Below are positions 50,700 through 61,442 of a stretch of DNA of 64,000 nucleotides, one piece after another; within the stretch, counting starts at the first letter, position 1; every line of letters begins with the position of its first letter. Source of the stretch: Acanthopleura granulata (taxonomy: Eukaryota; Mollusca; Polyplacophora; Chitonida; Chitonidae); the NCBI GenBank assembly GCA_016165875.1, contig JABBOT010000005.1, positions 1,700,692-1,764,691 on the forward strand. Reading direction: 5' to 3'. The notes beneath the pieces are model-generated. The model did no database searches. It saw nothing but the letters and a program-made list of their open reading frames with translations, and was not told the origin of the DNA. The translations under genes were made by a program, and so were the position numbers.

Positions 50700-52600
50700 A
50701 ATCAACAGGTAGCTTTTTCTCATTGTGGGGATATTAACCAGGCCTGTTAATAACTTTCTACGGTATGGCTGACAAATTTCAACATCGTTTTAATCCAAGC
50801 AGCATTCTGAATATTCCCCGCATTATTTACCTGTGAAGTTTGTCAGGCACCAATCAGGTTGTATGTGACAAGAGAGAATCGTCCTCGTCAGGATATTTAT
50901 TTGCAGGCTTGGTATTAACATTACACGAGTGATTAAATGCTCACTGATTTATGCCTCTCTGGGACTATTTCAGGGTCATGAATATTCTAGCCATATAACG
51001 TATGGCTGTAACAGACCCATGAAGTGAATCGACATACTTCCAATATTTACACGTCATATACAAGCACCTCCCTCATTGACCAATGCTATTTCATGCTTGA
51101 TAATGGTAGGAAAATAACCCCAAGCCAGAGCCAATCAAACCTCTACGAGCCGGAATTATAATTTCTTCCTAAAACATAAATGCAACAGAAGCAGACATAC
51201 AAATTACTAACCACTGGACATCCACATACATGTATCAAATAGCTGACAATCCACACAAAAGGTACACACAGTACTTGTGCAGGCTACCTGAGGCAGGCCA
51301 CACAATATCACATCTATTTATATGACAGCAATCTTACTTTTCAACAAGGTAATATGCACACTTTGATCGAAAGACTATATCACAGGCACCACTTAGATCA
51401 ATATTTTCCATCTCCTGAAGGTAACATGGCAAGAAAAAGAAGTATGGTGTATTCAAAAATGGTGTAAGAATTCTCTTCTGCTTATTCATGTATTGAGACC
51501 TACTATTTCCTTCCATTCAACATAAATGTTAATGTATGTTAATTGATATCGTGGTCAATTTGTTCTGCACAGTGGGAATTCTGTAAGTGATGCATTTCTG
51601 ACTCAAGAAAAAAGGACATCCACTGGCTTATGGGGTGCTGAATAAAAGAACCTTTTAATATTCATAGGTTATTCAATGAAATCATCTGGTGTGGATACAT
51701 TCTTGTTTTGGAGATATCCATGTTTCCAGCATGAGAAAGAATTCACTCAACAAGGCCATCCTTAAAAAATTATTTGTTGTGGGTAACACAGCCCTGTCGC
51801 CACGAACAACAGGGTCTGCCAGTAGGGAAATATTTTTTTTCTTGCTACTGAAATAGATAAGAAGTTGAAAGAAAATAACACTGAGACAAAAACAAAAAAA
51901 AGGACATTCCATCTAAAACCCGATAACAACTTCAAGACTAGGGCCCTTTTTCAGTTGGCCTATCAGGTTACTGGCAACAAGCAAGTTTTTATCGATGGCT
52001 TAATTTAAATGTATACCTGATGCACTGAACAGCAAACAATTCTACTACACGCAGGGAGGGCAGTTTATCAAAGGACAAGGCCTCACAAAAATTAAGTCAT
52101 GATGAGTAGAAAGACTATCAAAAATTGATACAGATGTTTTTCACCAAGTTTTACCATAATGATAAGGTGTGTCAACCATGTGTCACAAAACTTTATAAAC
52201 AGCTTTAGGTTCAGCTCTGAATCAGGTTCTTGTGAACTATGCTCCTGAAATGTGTCCCTTTGTACAGAAGAGCTAACATGATATTTAAGTTCTGCTTTTG
52301 GGCCAGAGAAAGGTCGGTTTGATGTCACGGTTGACACACATCATCAATATGGTCCATAAAGCTCACCATACAATCAAAACATTTTACTGCATTAAATTTG
52401 GAGCGAAAAAGAAAAAATCTGAAAAAATCAATGACGGTATCATCAGATACAGTTTTTGATGGTCTTTTTACTCACCATAACTTTATTTATATGGGGTCTT
52501 TTCCTTTGAGCATTCACCACCAAATTCCACACAGAGATAGTAAAACTGGTAGAAATATTTTACGAATGGCTCAAAAGAGAAAGGGCACTGGGCTTTTCGA
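50700..52600. other. Spacer, nothing recognised
   Basis: AT-rich DNA with short frames only. It lies between the short tandem repeat and a SINE and is probably intronic if the main gene starts near 55 kb. Confidence 0.4.
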
Positions 52601-52624
52601 TGACATCCCCATAATGTCAAGCCG

Positions 52625-52912
52625 CTATAAATTTATTTATTTATTTATTTGACTGGTGTTTATGCCATACTCTAGGATATCTCAGGTATATGACAGCAGC
52701 CAGCACTATGGTGGGAGGAAACAGGGCAGAGAACACTGGAAATCCACGACCATCCACAGGTCGCTGGCAGAACTTCCCATGTATGGCCGGAGAGGAAGAC
52801 AGCAGTGAGCTGGACTTGACCTCACAACGATCGCATTGGTGGGAGGCTTCTGAGTCATTGCGCTGCGCTAGTGCATTAAGCAACTGACCCACAGAGGCCC
52901 CCACGCCGCTAT
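52625..52912 (-). mobile_element. tRNA-derived SINE, full-length copy
   Basis: The best-preserved copy. Minus strand, 5' to 3': a head with box A-like tgggtcagttgc and box B-like gaggtcaagtcc; an agctcactgctg...cttcctctccggcc body; gtgctggctgctgtcat; then acaccagtc and an (AAATA)n tail at 52629-52650. Length is about 285 bp. The head-to-tail layout identifies the true orientation of the whole family. Confidence 0.85.
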
Positions 52913-53454
52913 AAATGCCAACCAGCAATATGGATGCTGCTAATGCCGAGGTCACATGCAATGTAACACGTAACAATATCACCCAGTGGTAAAAAGTTCT
53001 CCTTATGAACTTGTACACCATATTTTGAATTCTAATTGCTTTCTACTGTGAGCAATGCCATGAAAACCAGAAATTTATTTTAACATTCAATATCTGAAGG
53101 CAATCTAGTTCAGGAATATATAACCATGTGCCAGAAATCTGGAATCCGTGCATGAGAAAGAAGGCAAACTACTCTTGTTTACATCAAACTTTAAACTTCT
53201 AGTCAGTTGCCATGGAAATTTGCTAAACACAGACAGGGTTTAATTTGGAACATTGTTGATGTACATATACAAAATCTGCTACAGCTCCATGACTTCTACT
53301 GCTGTTACATACACATCGCTGATACTTCAGAGTTTCAGTCAGTTGCTATTGAAGCCACAAACTTGATCCAGTTTCAACAGGAATCTAATTCATCTAAGAA
53401 CCTGGATACCTAATATGTAACCTGTGTACAAAAAATTGCTTGGAAAGAGCCTGA

Positions 53455-53640
53455 GGGAAACCCATGAGTGAACCATCCACAGGTTGTTAACAGACCTACC
53501 CATGTATATGTACGACCAGAGAGGAAGCCAGCAGGAGCTGGACTTGAACTCACAGTGACGGCATTGATGAGAGATTCTTGGTACATCGCGCTGTGCTCCC
53601 ACTGTAGAAACCCACTCAGCCCCAGAAGCCCTCCTCATGT
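53455..53640 (-). mobile_element. tRNA-derived SINE, 3' truncated
   Basis: Minus strand: a head with box A-like ggctgagtgggtt and a good box B gagttcaagtcc, then ctggcttcctctctgg and aacctgtggatggt. The 3' half and tail are missing. A 21-bp minisatellite begins about 50 bases beyond the 5' end. Confidence 0.7.
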
Positions 53641-53692
53641 GAGACCAGGCTACTCACATCACACTGCACTTAGTGACCTTGACACCTCTGAC

Positions 53693-53902
53693 TTCCACCT
53701 TGGCCCACACAACTTTCACAATGGCCAATATATCTTTCACCTTGGCCCACACAACTTTCACACTGGCCAATATAACTTTCACCTTGGCCCACACAACTTT
53801 CACACTGGCCAATATAACTTTCACCTTGGCCCACACAACTTTCACCATGGCCAAAACAACTTTCAGCTCGGCCAATATGACTTTCACCTTGCACAATACA
53901 GT
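53693..53902 (+). repeat. 21-bp minisatellite, 10 units in alternating pairs
   Basis: Ten 21-base units without indels. Two types alternate: tttcaccttggcccacac-type and tttcacactggccaat-type, giving a 42-bp higher-order unit through the central part. The unit is 7 codons long and lacks stops in several frames, which explains the overlapping 100- to 160-codon frames on both strands. TTGGC and GCCAA half-sites recur throughout. Confidence 0.95.
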
Positions 53903-53909
53903 GAGACAA

Positions 53910-55130
53910 ACATTTGCGCGACTGAAAAAATCGCAGGCACATCACATTAAAATCAAGGTGTGCCAGAAGCTGTGATTTGTGAGCAGTCATAAGCAATTCT
54001 AGAACTTAGTGGCGGCATTTGGAAATACCGTCCTAAAAAATGGCCATGGAGCAAATGAAGAGCGCTAAGTTTTAACTGGTCCTGTTAAATGCTGGGCAGA
54101 TGGACAAATGGACAGATGGTTCACTCTTAGACTGAACGGGCACAGCCACAGCCTTAGCCCACAAAATTCATACTGAACCACAAGTTAAACACTCCTGGTA
54201 TGCGAGAGGAGTTGCAATAAGTCAAGGCAAGAAAGCAAATGAGAATTGATGCTGCATGTTATTTTGTTCAGCGAGTGCATTAATGAAGATGACAGGTTCT
54301 GGCATGAAGTGGTGTGGGCTAGTAATGTCATCCCAACATCACATCTCACAGCGTAAGTTTCTCATCGCACCTATGTTTCCATTGCATCAAAATAAAATCA
54401 CATGGAATCGGATTCATTTTTGAGCGAGCGCAAATTGAGTGCGGAGTGAACACAGGGCTCCAGATGGCATGCATATCTGGTTAAATTACGCACAAGTTTT
54501 CCATAAATACGCATCAGTTTTAAAAATCTTGCATACTAGACATGCACCAAAACACCTGGATACATAAACAACTGATACAATGTTGTAATGTCCTTGTCAA
54601 TAATCTGCTAACCTATTTAGCACATGACGTTTTTGAGTAAGTAAGTATCAGCAAGTAGTGCTACACAGCATAGGCCATATACACTCAAGGGAAAGCCTGA
54701 TGACTGATTTGTTATGTGCAACAACAAAAATGATGCTATGTGCTAACTTGATATAAAACAGAGGACAATTTAAATCAAGAAACAAGCATGTAGCTTCAAA
54801 ACGGCTGTAGGGTATGGAGATTTTATGTCAGAATGATTCTATATATCATGTTTATAGTGGACAAGGACACTAGTAGGATGCCTAAATGTGGACCAGTTTC
54901 TCTTATTCCCCTGCTTCAGACAACTCTGAAAATGGAAGTCAATGCTGGTAAATTTGTTAACTGTCCTATGGCATGGGATTGCGCCATCATGAACTGGTAT
55001 AAGTCAACACCCGGCAGCGTTGACACCGTGCACTGTTGACAGTAAATTGTGCTGAGCTGGGGTCAGTTGCTGAACATTGAGCTTTACGTTTAAACTGTTC
55101 AGGAGGTCTAGATTAGTTCAAATCAGCTGT
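53910..55130. other. Spacer, nothing recognised
   Basis: AT-rich with short frames. No repeat or gene can be supported. It lies just inside the promoter-like region if the main gene is transcribed from about 55.2 kb. Confidence 0.4.
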
Positions 55131-55139
55131 GAAATATTC

Positions 55140-55560
55140 CATCGAGCTGGCCTGTCTCTCAGCTGTTTCCACGCGCCCGGGGCAGCGAGCTCCGGGGTGT
55201 CATATTACTACTACCAGCGTGCTGACGTTGTTGTTGCAATCCTTTCGTGTACGTGATACTGATGCAGAAAACCTGATTCAAAGCGAAAGCGAACAGCTTC
55301 TTAGCGGTTAGAAGCACTGGTGCAATCCAGAAAACAAACATGATGTCAATAAATTACCTTACCTGACAAAGAAAATCACAACAACTTTTGCTTATCTCTT
55401 TCCCGTTTGACAAGAACCTGTCATTGTTTGTTCATTCGGGCCCATGCCTTTCCCGCGCACTTCCAACCTCCGCAGAGTGAAAATGTCCGAAGCGGACCGA
55501 GCAAAACGTGTAAAATACGAAAACGGACTTTCATCAATATCACAAGACAAACTGGGAAAA
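55140..55560. promoter_or_regulatory. Promoter-like, locally GC-rich region
   Basis: CpG-bearing stretches (acgcgcccggggcagcgagc near 55170, cccgcgcac near 55451, gaagcggaccgag near 55489) stand out from the AT-rich surroundings. The apparent A/C bias on the plus strand from 32 kb upward weakens around here. Both points fit a start site for the minus-strand main gene, possibly bidirectional with the small plus-strand frame at 55483. No core promoter element was identified. Confidence 0.25.
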
Positions 55561-55614
55561 AACCCAGACCGGTCACCATGTTACATTATTCAAATACCAA
55601 GTTGTCCATTGTAA
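55483..55614 (+). CDS. Small ORF, 43 codons, possible first exon
   Basis: Opens MSEADRAKRVKYENG and ends IPSCPL before a TAA. The N-terminal half is charged and its base composition is richer in CpG than the flanks. No homology or domain is recognised and no downstream partner exon was found. It may be chance. Confidence 0.2.
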   Translation: MSEADRAKRVKYENGLSSISQDKLGKNPDRSPCYIIQIPSCPL

Positions 55615-56039
55615 TAATATATAGAAATAACTGGCATGAAACGGTGGGGGGGGGGGGGTCGTGGAAGAAGCCATATGCTGATCACGCACCAACTTAGATG
55701 CACCTTTGCCCCAAAAATTCTATCCTATCTTGACTTTCACTGGCTGTCTAGCGAATAGGCTAATGGATCAGCATCTAGGCATCGAAACCGATATTCGTAC
55801 ACCAGCTCTCAACCGAAATGGGCTTTCCGGGTCAACGTGATGGCAAGATTAGGCCTAGTTTCCCAAAACGACAAATAAAACCTACAACTAAAGAACTACA
55901 TCTACCATTTTAGTATCGTGTTGTTAATCAAATACGTTTCTCACATGCGCTTCGAGGGTAAGTGTTCAAATATCAATATCATAGTCCCAACTCAAGACGA
56001 TGAATCGGAATATTAATTAGACAATTATGAAGCAGAGTC

Positions 56040-56560
56040 CCACACATTCTGGACACTCTGTCCGTATTTTCTCTCCCTCTGTTTTGGGTAATGAGAAATA
56101 TCGAGGCTGGTCTTTAATAAGTCTTGCATATAATCGTATTCATACGAGAACTGGTATATAGGTCTGCCAAAAGTGGGGCACAGTTTGTACCCATCGGAAT
56201 ACCTATACACTGTTGATTAACGTTTTCCCAAATTTCACATAGATATTAGCCCTATTACTGAGAAATTCACGTAGGCCTAACTCAATATACAACAAGCCAC
56301 CCCATGGATGGTAACCCTTGCAAGCAGTGGAACTGAATTTTTTGTTGCCACTGAAATTAATGTAGCGATGACGGGTTTTATTGAACTCTGAAACAATTAA
56401 TGACGAAATTCTATCAATTAAATCTGTGTTAGGGTATAGTATATTATAGAGACCACATATATCCCCAGTAAAAATGTCGTTATACAGTATGTGTGCATGA
56501 CCATCTATATTTTCAACGAGGCGTTTTGAGTTCGTTTGAAATTGCACAACATTATTTGTT
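56040..56560 (-). mobile_element. Retroelement relic: reverse-transcriptase core, frameshifted
   Basis: Minus-strand pieces read FQTNSKRLVENIDG, DLIDRISSLIVSEFNKTRHR, CKGYHPWGG and YVKFGKTL. After one frameshift they continue NQQCIGIPMGTNCAPLLADL, and after a second FSYEYDYMQDLLKT. The GIPMGTNCAPLLADL stretch is a reverse-transcriptase motif found in many invertebrate retroelements of a class I cannot assign safely (LINE-like or Penelope-like). The YIDD-type catalytic box that should follow is absent, so the copy is truncated and dead. Confidence 0.8.
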
Positions 56561-56895
56561 GCAAAATGGCTGCACTGGACTGTACTGTATGCCTTTCCTT
56601 TATGACCAAGCTCATCTGCCTTGTTATTCGTAAAATGTGTACGTGTAATCTGTCATGGGGACAAGTGCCAAAAATTGTGCAGGTGCGAACGAGTACTTGC
56701 CATTCGCCAACATTGTTGCAAGTTCTGGCAACAATGTTGATCCGACGCGAGTTTTGTTTGTTGACCTAGTTATGAAGATGCCACGGATTATACATCTCTT
56801 AATATGCTAAATCTTGATAATTTCTTGTATCACGACAGGCAAGCAGTATTCTAACACATCTGCGACATCCGTACTACATACAGAGTAAAGACGTC

Positions 56896-56925
56896 CACTG
56901 CATATACTGTAGCGTATATGCAGTG
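56896..56925. repeat. Perfect inverted repeat, 11-base arms
   Basis: cactgcatata and its exact complement tatatgcagtg flank an 8-base loop. It lies between the reverse-transcriptase relic and the CRE-rich region. It may be a regulatory palindrome or the end of an element. Confidence 0.6.
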
Positions 56926-57127
56926 AATTTTTTTCACGTGACAGCGGGATTATTCCAACAGCAGACATCGAATGGGAGGGCACGTTAGTGCAGCACATGA
57001 CGTCATCCCGTATGAAAACGACGTCACCAACTACCATTCGATAAATTGGCCAGTTGTTCGACGAATGGATAACGCTTATGAAAGGCATCAAGACCACATT
57101 CACGTTTGTGTCTCCTGTCTTTCCTCA

Positions 57128-57153
57128 AATAATAATAATAATAATAATAATAA
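57128..57153 (+). repeat. (AAT)n microsatellite
   Basis: About eight to nine uninterrupted AAT units, giving runs of Asn in one plus frame and Tyr in a minus frame. Confidence 0.95.
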
Positions 57154-57877
57154 ACAATAGATAAAAAAAAAACAACTGATAACATTGTTGCAATATACCA
57201 ATTGCTCATTCTCCTTAATGCTTTTCACTGTTTATACCATGCATTACATCCGCGCATGTACAAACACATACGATATATTTTTACAATGTCAGTATAGTTT
57301 ACATGAAAAAATTCCTTGATGTTACAAAAGTCGGGAATAATGTAAAATATGTGAGAAGTAAGTCATTTAACCCACCTTCATCCATGGGGTAAAACAAATC
57401 CTGAGTTAGGGCAAATTTAACCCAAGCTAGCACATCTAACACAGGGTTTGTTAATAACACCTTTCGGAACAACCGGGTCACATATATACGTCAAGATGTT
57501 AAATGTGAGGGTATGAAGCGTGAGTGTGGCAGTCGGTAGGAAGTATCAAAGAATCAGTGACGGTGTTATGAATTTATTTCTACCAGCAACCTTAATATTA
57601 AAGAAATGTAAGTAATTCCATCTGGTGTGGACTGTGTGCAAATATGCATGGTATTAAAATAGAGATGACCTTTCAAACAACATCGAGTGCATGTGTAACA
57701 CATCAGTAGTTCCGCAACTGAAGGGATTTCAACTTTTTACCTGTTAGATTACTTTGATCATTCATATACTTTATATAACGGCGAAATATCAGGATTTCTT
57801 TCAGTGATGAAAGTGCTACCTCGTATAGTTTATAGATATCATTTTTGATGATTTATTTGTAGTACTTTACACCCAGA

Positions 57878-57946
57878 CGTCATGACGTCGAAAAAACATA
57901 CATTTGGTTCCATGACGTTCCATTCGGAGGTCAGCGGGTGACGTCA
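57878..57946 (+). promoter_or_regulatory. Cluster of CRE/ATF-like sites
   Basis: Within 70 bases: gacgtcatgacgtcg (overlapping sites), catgacgttc near 57911, and a full tgacgtca at 57939-57946. Another full site lies at 56998-57005, with gacgtcacc nearby. The cluster ends 14 bases before the ATG at 57961. No TATA box is present. Confidence 0.35.
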
Positions 57947-57960
57947 CAATATACATAAAC

Positions 57961-58086
57961 ATGGACCCGTGGTTGTTTTACTTGGACCCTCTCATGAAAC
58001 GATCGAGGCAAGAGAAATGTATGCAAAATAAAGGGGTGAATAGGTATCAATTTGTAAAACAGGAAACGAATAAAAACAGAAAATAA
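57961..58086 (+). CDS. Small ORF, 41 codons, downstream of CRE cluster
   Basis: Starts MDPWLFYLDPLMKRSRQEKC and ends KQETNKNRK before TAA. The residue mix (aromatic start, then Lys/Arg/Gln-rich) looks more protein-like than most small frames here. A donor-like aatag/gtatc at about 58041 could instead end a first coding exon. No homolog is recognised. Confidence 0.25.
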   Translation: MDPWLFYLDPLMKRSRQEKCMQNKGVNRYQFVKQETNKNRK

Positions 58087-58423
58087 ATGTAACAAAGTTA
58101 CATCTGGTGTAGTCTTGTTTGTGTAAGTTCAGCACTCGTTGGTCATTACTTTTTTCTGGACACTGATTGGTCCAAAACACCTGACAGGACACGAGGGAGC
58201 AGTGATCGAGTCTTGACGTCCACTTGAAAGAGTTTTTTTACAAAAATGTTCGACCACGATCGAAAATTTCCCCGCACATTTCCACTCACCAAGCTCCTGT
58301 ACTTGATTCGATCCCAATTTTGCATCTGCTAATAAGAAAATACATAGCATTTAAATTTGCCCATGTGTGTTTTTTCTTCTCGTGCTCAAGAGGTAATTAA
58401 CTTATACAAATGCATCATTAAGA

Positions 58424-58710
58424 CGAGCGCACGAGATCTTTGCTACGTCGTGCGCACGAAATCGTCCCTAAATCGTGCGCATGAGATCTTTGTTAAGTCG
58501 TGCTCTGGAGGTAAATGACAAATGAAAACAATCAGGATACAGATTTATATGTAAAGTGCACATTCACGGACGAATTGGCTGGGTCGTGATCGCAGGCCTG
58601 CAACGTTTTCATTTGTCAATTATCTCGAGACCACGACTTAGTGAAGATCTCGTGATATAATTGTTATACCGTGCGAACGACTTAACAAAGATTTCGTGAG
58701 CACGATTTAA
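58424..58710. mobile_element. Palindromic MITE with cgtgcgcacga blocks
   Basis: Left arm: cgcacgagatctttgc, tacgtcgtgcgcacgaaatc, atgagatctttgttaagtcg, then gacaaatgaaaac ending at 58529. The right arm on the minus strand repeats this: ctcacgaaatctttgttaag, cgttcgcacgg, acgagatcttcactaagtcg, then gacaaatgaaaac. A unique loop of about 75 bases (58530-58604) separates them. Each arm is itself an internal duplication of one block of about 50 bases. It is non-coding. An extra partial block, cgtgctcaagaggtaatta, lies just outside at 58380. Confidence 0.8.
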
Positions 58711-58719
58711 TAAAAAAAA

Positions 58720-61359
58720 AAAGCATACTTAAACTTTTAAAAAGGCTTAAAATCCAAAATAAGTAAGTAAACAAAGAAAGAAATACGTGGCTTATTAAAC
58801 CTCAAAGTAGAAATGTAGAGATAAAATGGCCTGTCTCACTGCCAAATGTGAACTGTTGGCTAAGGGACTTGTTGTTTGTCTTGTTTAAAATCCCATGGGC
58901 AAAGATCATTAAAACAATTTGGAAATATAGAGCAAATATCATCGAAATTCACAGTTAACATACGGTTGCCGTATAAAATTACTGATTGGCAGTGCTAAAC
59001 ATTTCAAGATGGATGTCCGTAATCATAGATGTAGGGCGTTTGTGTCCCACAGCCGTCTGCCTTGTAAATGCCAAAGGTCACCTTTAGACAGTCGTTGGTT
59101 TCTCTATTTTTTATTTATTTCTCTCTTGAATTGTTTATCTTTTCAGTAATTTATTTATTTCAGTAATCCCTGGGCTGACCATTGGGCATTTATTGTTCAT
59201 GTCACACTTTACATTGTAATATAGGTTGTATAACCACTGTCAATACTACTGCTTAGGTATCAGTCTAGGTTTACAATATAAATGAAAAACGGTTGTACTA
59301 TCTGATTCAAAATAAAGAAAATGACAAAGATCGATAAACACATTGTTGCCAATGGAAAAATGCAAAGATGCTAAATGATACAATAGTTCCTCTGTACTAT
59401 GCTGCACGTGCATTCATATACTTGTGTTGTTCTTCAGATATTCATCTCTCTCATCATTATACAGCATGATACAAATAACATGATCCACATAACGTGATGA
59501 TGAGCATTTTTTAAAGTTTGACATACATTTTACAAAAATGCCAACAATCTCTCTTTATCTTAAAATCTCGGTTAGAGTTTTAATTACTATTTTATTTCAC
59601 GAACTTTAGCATTTGCTAAGCACCCACAACAATTCGCAAGTCATTCGAAGACAGATGTCTTCTAACTTAACTCCTAACTTAATTGTGATCGATCAATTCC
59701 AAAAATGATTTCCAAAAGGATACACTTGCTGGACATTCGAGCAGGGCACGAGCTGTACTGTTCTCAGAATATAGGCCCATGTGTAGGTTTTACTATCGAG
59801 TAGAATCATGTTTAGCTCTGCCGAGGAGTTGTACGTTTCAGCAGGTGTCTGTCTGTGACTGGCTGTATGTCGAGAGAAATGTATTGTCAGTGTACCCTAC
59901 ACTGATTTTCGCTTTCTTGGAAACTTTGCATGTTGGCGGATTCAGGAGAACTGTTCCAGTTAATCATTTTTTCTCTCGCAAATTTGGCACAGTAGGCCCA
60001 ATATATTTCTTGTATATTGAAATATATTTCTATATATAATACACATATATATATAGGCTCAGTTTCGTGAACCGATAACCGATAGGCTGAGTTTCGTGAA
60101 CTTTGGTATTATCTGTTCGCTTATCTGTCGTTGTATGGTGTCCCTCAACTGTGGTAATCACACCGAATTACGATGTGATTAGTTTTCACGCCACGCTAGA
60201 TATATGGACAATTGCAATCAAAGCACAGCTGAAATACTTATTTGATTATCGATGTCATACATACTTAAATCGTACATGATACTGATTAGGATACTGATTT
60301 TATTCATCTGCCTAAAACTTTCATTGCGCCTTTTCGTCATAAATGAAAACTGTTGACTGTTTCTCTTTGCATATTTTTATATTTTATATACTTTCGCAGT
60401 TCTTTGGTGGTTTGTGTTATTTGTCATTTTTGGGAACTGGTTTTGCGAGTCTTGACCGGGAACGCCCATTTTGATGGACGATTGGTATACGAATGTCGAT
60501 TCCGTTTCCTAGGTACTCCTCTGACCTCGAGCTGCATGCAAGCGACGAAAACTGTTGTAGCTGTGTGGAAATTATAGTTATTGTGGAGTGTAGCGTTCAA
60601 CATGCTATCAAATAATTAAGAAAACAGTTGTAGCTATCTTGTGTTTACCCGCTTTCAAAAATCACTTAAACAAATCACCCGGACTGCTTGACGGTTGGTA
60701 TATTTCTACAACAAAAGAAAATGTAACACAAGTTAAAGAAATCCTTTGACCCTTAGCAGAAAGAAGCGTACCCCCCCCCCCAAAAAAAAAAAAAAAAATT
60801 AAAAAAAAAAGGCCAACGGGGAGTAAACATGTATAAATGGGCTATATAGTGCTGGAAGATGAAATAATGTTGAAAACGGTACCAAACCCAAATCGGCCAA
60901 AGCACGCGGATTTCTGAATAGCTATGTGGAAACCTAGCAATGAAATGTAATGATTGCTCCTAATGACAAAAATCTGTCTTAATTTCTTAATTTATTAGCT
61001 TTTTTCATAAGGAAGGCTTAATTCCTCCGCCTCCATTTTCCGGACGACTTGCCTAGAAATGTTTGCTTCGAAGCCTACAGATTCACAACCATGCAACTGA
61101 TAACGACTGATTGTGTTCGTTCCTGTAAATAATTCGCTAACGCCTAAAAACCATCATTAAACCAAGAAAGGTTTCACGGATATTGACCGTCAAATTGATG
61201 GCTAGTCCTGCAAACTTGCCTGCATGGACGTATGCAACCATTCACTGATACCTGTTTAACACGTGTTTGTTTTTCAGCCGCACGGATCCCATGAACCATT
61301 CTGAGTCTAAAATTTATAATCCTCCTCATGGCTGTGTTAGAGATTTGCCTAAAGAGCAA

Positions 61360-61442
<83 letters not shown>

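Noticed and set aside
53468..53996. Overlapping 80- to 160-codon frames on both strands
   Set aside because: They run through a SINE and the 21-bp minisatellite, whose unit is seven codons long. Similar repeats appear in several frames.
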